A stretch of DNA of 64,000 bases. Source: Stictocephala bisonia. Taxonomy: Eukaryota > Arthropoda > Insecta > Hemiptera > Membracidae. The notes under the pieces are model-generated. The model worked only from the letters and a program-made list of their open reading frames with translations, was not told the origin of the DNA and searched no databases. Both the position numbers and the translations under genes were made by a program. The stretch is from contig JAQJVL010000157.1 in the NCBI GenBank assembly GCA_035578905.1, forward strand, positions 744,001 to 808,000. Direction: 5' to 3'. Below, in pieces: positions 62,481 through 64,000 of this stretch; within the stretch, counting starts at the first letter, position 1, and each line of letters opens with the position of its first letter.

Positions 62481-63440
62481 CGCAAATTAAATGGTTTTAC
62501 AACCTTAGAAATGTAAAAAAGTGTTCACGTTTGTTTGTTGTTGCATTAAATCTAAGCGGATATTTTAATAGGATAATGACGGACAAAAGTTAGTATTTTG
62601 TGGGGAAAAAAACAAAACTTGTAATTGGCAGTAATACTAGTTACATAAAAGAAATTATAAATCTACTTTGTAGCCTTTTGCCGTTCAACTATTAGACTAG
62701 CTACATACTAAAACAAATTTATTGCATCTATTTAAATACAAAAACATTCAAATTCAAAAATATTTATAGTTTACAGGCTATAAAATACGCGTAATGTTCT
62801 CCTTGACACATAACAGTTGAACACTACAACACGATATGTTACAAGTTGTGTTTATCGTTATACAAACTTGGCAATTGGGTTGTACAACAACACTGCTATT
62901 TATAAACTACAACATGTTAGTTCAAAATAATAACATAAATAAGCACTTGTATAACAAAGATTTAAAGGCTGACAAGTGATTGATATGCGAAATATTACAT
63001 TGATAACATGACATAATGGAGAGAGATGTTAAAACTTCTACATTTGCAAACTAAGAGATTTATAATAATAGCCCATCACAATAAATCAAACAAGAGTATA
63101 AAAATGAAAATAACACCTTGTTGACACACCGCACTCCACACTCTTCTCGTGCCTGCAACGTCGACGTAGGGACCTCTGGTTAGCCGCTCCACATGTACTG
63201 TGTTCATACTAGTAGGCTCAAAGCTGTCCAAGCGGTGTTACATGTCCTATTCCCGAGTACAGAACAGCAGTGACCATTGCGCACCATTATCTTTACTGTC
63301 ATCACTGCTATCATTCACTGGTGCCAAGACGTAGTCCATGGACAAAATATCAACTCTATGGCACTGTTTGCATAACTTTATGTCAGTACTATCTTCAATC
63401 AAATCGATTTTGAATGAGTATACAACCAAATTCCAGATAA
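62481..63440. other. no gene seen
   Basis: AT-rich to 63110, then less so. Nothing recognised. Confidence 0.6.
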
Positions 63441-63444
63441 TACC

Positions 63445-63556
63445 ACTGTACGTGAGGGGGTGGGCGGAGGGGTCAATACTACTGTACGTGTGTGAGTGGG
63501 CGGAGGGGTCAATACCACTGTACGTGTGGGGGTGGGCGGAGGGGTCAATAGCACTG
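63445..63556. repeat. GC-rich minisatellite, right-hand locus (inverse orientation)
   Basis: Three to four copies of CCACTGTACGTGTGGGGGTG plus GGCGGAGGGGTCAATA, ending exactly where the SGNH-like frame begins. Confidence 0.9.
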
Positions 63557-64000
63557 TGGCGGCCAAATGGCGGCCTACTGAACATCGCGCCCTCGTCCAC
63601 CAGAAGAGTTCCAGAGAATAACTGCTTCGTGTTAATGGCGGGAACAAACGACGTGGCTGCTGGCAGACACGAATTAATTTTTAAGCACATGGAGGAAGCT
63701 ATACAGCGGTGCCGAGTAACATCTAGTGTATTAGTCTGCACCCTACCGCCACGGCACGACCCAACCTCCACTGACCCCACTCACAACACCATAAAGCTCC
63801 TAAACAACTATATAATGGAGCTTTGCACACGCCATGATAACGTGCGTTACCTGAAAATGGCTGACCTCCACCGCAGCTGTTATACAACCCACGGAATGCA
63901 CCTGCGTATGGATGGAAAGAAGATCCTGGCTGGCCGGATAACAGCAGCTCTTCGCACTTTTTCACCTGTTCCCACTGCTGGACCACCAGTAGTCCGTAAA
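63557..64000 (+). CDS. SGNH-hydrolase-like ORF, open at both ends (retrotransposon ORF1 type)
   Basis: A plus-strand frame of 148 codons open to the last base of the window, with no stop. It reads NNCFVLMAGTNDVAAG (GxND block III of SGNH/GDSL hydrolases), then VLVCTLPPRHD, NTIKLLNNYIMELC, and THGMHLRMDGKKILAG (catalytic-His block V, HGMHL). The block I serine motif is not present: sequence upstream of 63557 is minisatellite. In insects such esterase-like domains are common in ORF1 of CR1/Jockey-type LINEs, which fits the setting. A host gene exon is less likely. Confidence 0.75.

Overview
The window is eukaryotic, from an insect that is probably not a fly. It has introns with GT/AG borders, AT-rich filler, many transposable-element families, a run of the insect telomere motif (TTAGG)n, and one recognisable host gene, the orphan nuclear receptor tailless (tll, NR2E family).

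The gene: tll lies on the minus strand and fills the window from about 46.0 kb down to the left edge. Six coding exons can be joined in frame by their splice borders and split codons: 46003-45952 (start codon), 22027-21946 (zinc finger 1), 19432-19414 (a 19-nt micro-exon carrying the P-box), 6541-6406 (zinc finger 2), 4105-3879 (C-terminal extension and Pro-rich hinge) and 3185-3048 (start of the ligand-binding domain). Together they encode 218 residues. The rest of the ligand-binding domain lies beyond the left edge. Introns 1 and 3 are about 23.9 and 12.9 kb.

The introns and upstream DNA are packed with repeats. At 0.4-2.9 kb a Helitron-type 3' end carries an expanded 39-bp minisatellite, broken by a 5'-truncated LINE. 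At 4.2-5.9 kb there is a degraded LINE. At 6.8-8.1 kb one Helitron sits inside another. At 8.2-10.0 kb there is an old LINE. At 10.1-13.2 kb an inverted Helitron contains a TTAA-flanked DNA transposon (probably Kolobok) with a nearly intact transposase. At 15.3-15.8 kb are a Penelope-like ORF remnant and a perfect 28-bp palindrome. At 21.4-21.8 kb is a 30-bp minisatellite. At 28.5-29.5 kb is a TIR element with a 16-bp minisatellite, followed by a 5.9-kb satellite of 32/30-bp units (29.6-35.5 kb). At 39.6 kb is a tRNA-derived SINE, at 41.9-42.4 kb a hAT MITE, and at 43.6-44.8 kb a LINE remnant.

Right of the first tll exon (46-64 kb) no host gene is recognised. This part holds a GC-rich minisatellite family found at seven places in the window, the telomere-motif run, two copies of a 1.6-2.1 kb TIR element, a MITE with long TIRs, a 0.4-kb GT microsatellite, a 145-bp tandem repeat, LINE remnants, and at the right edge an open SGNH-hydrolase-like reading frame of the kind found in retrotransposon ORF1.

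All coordinates and reading frames were worked out by eye. Family names for transposons rest on motifs, ends and target-site duplications, not on database searches.
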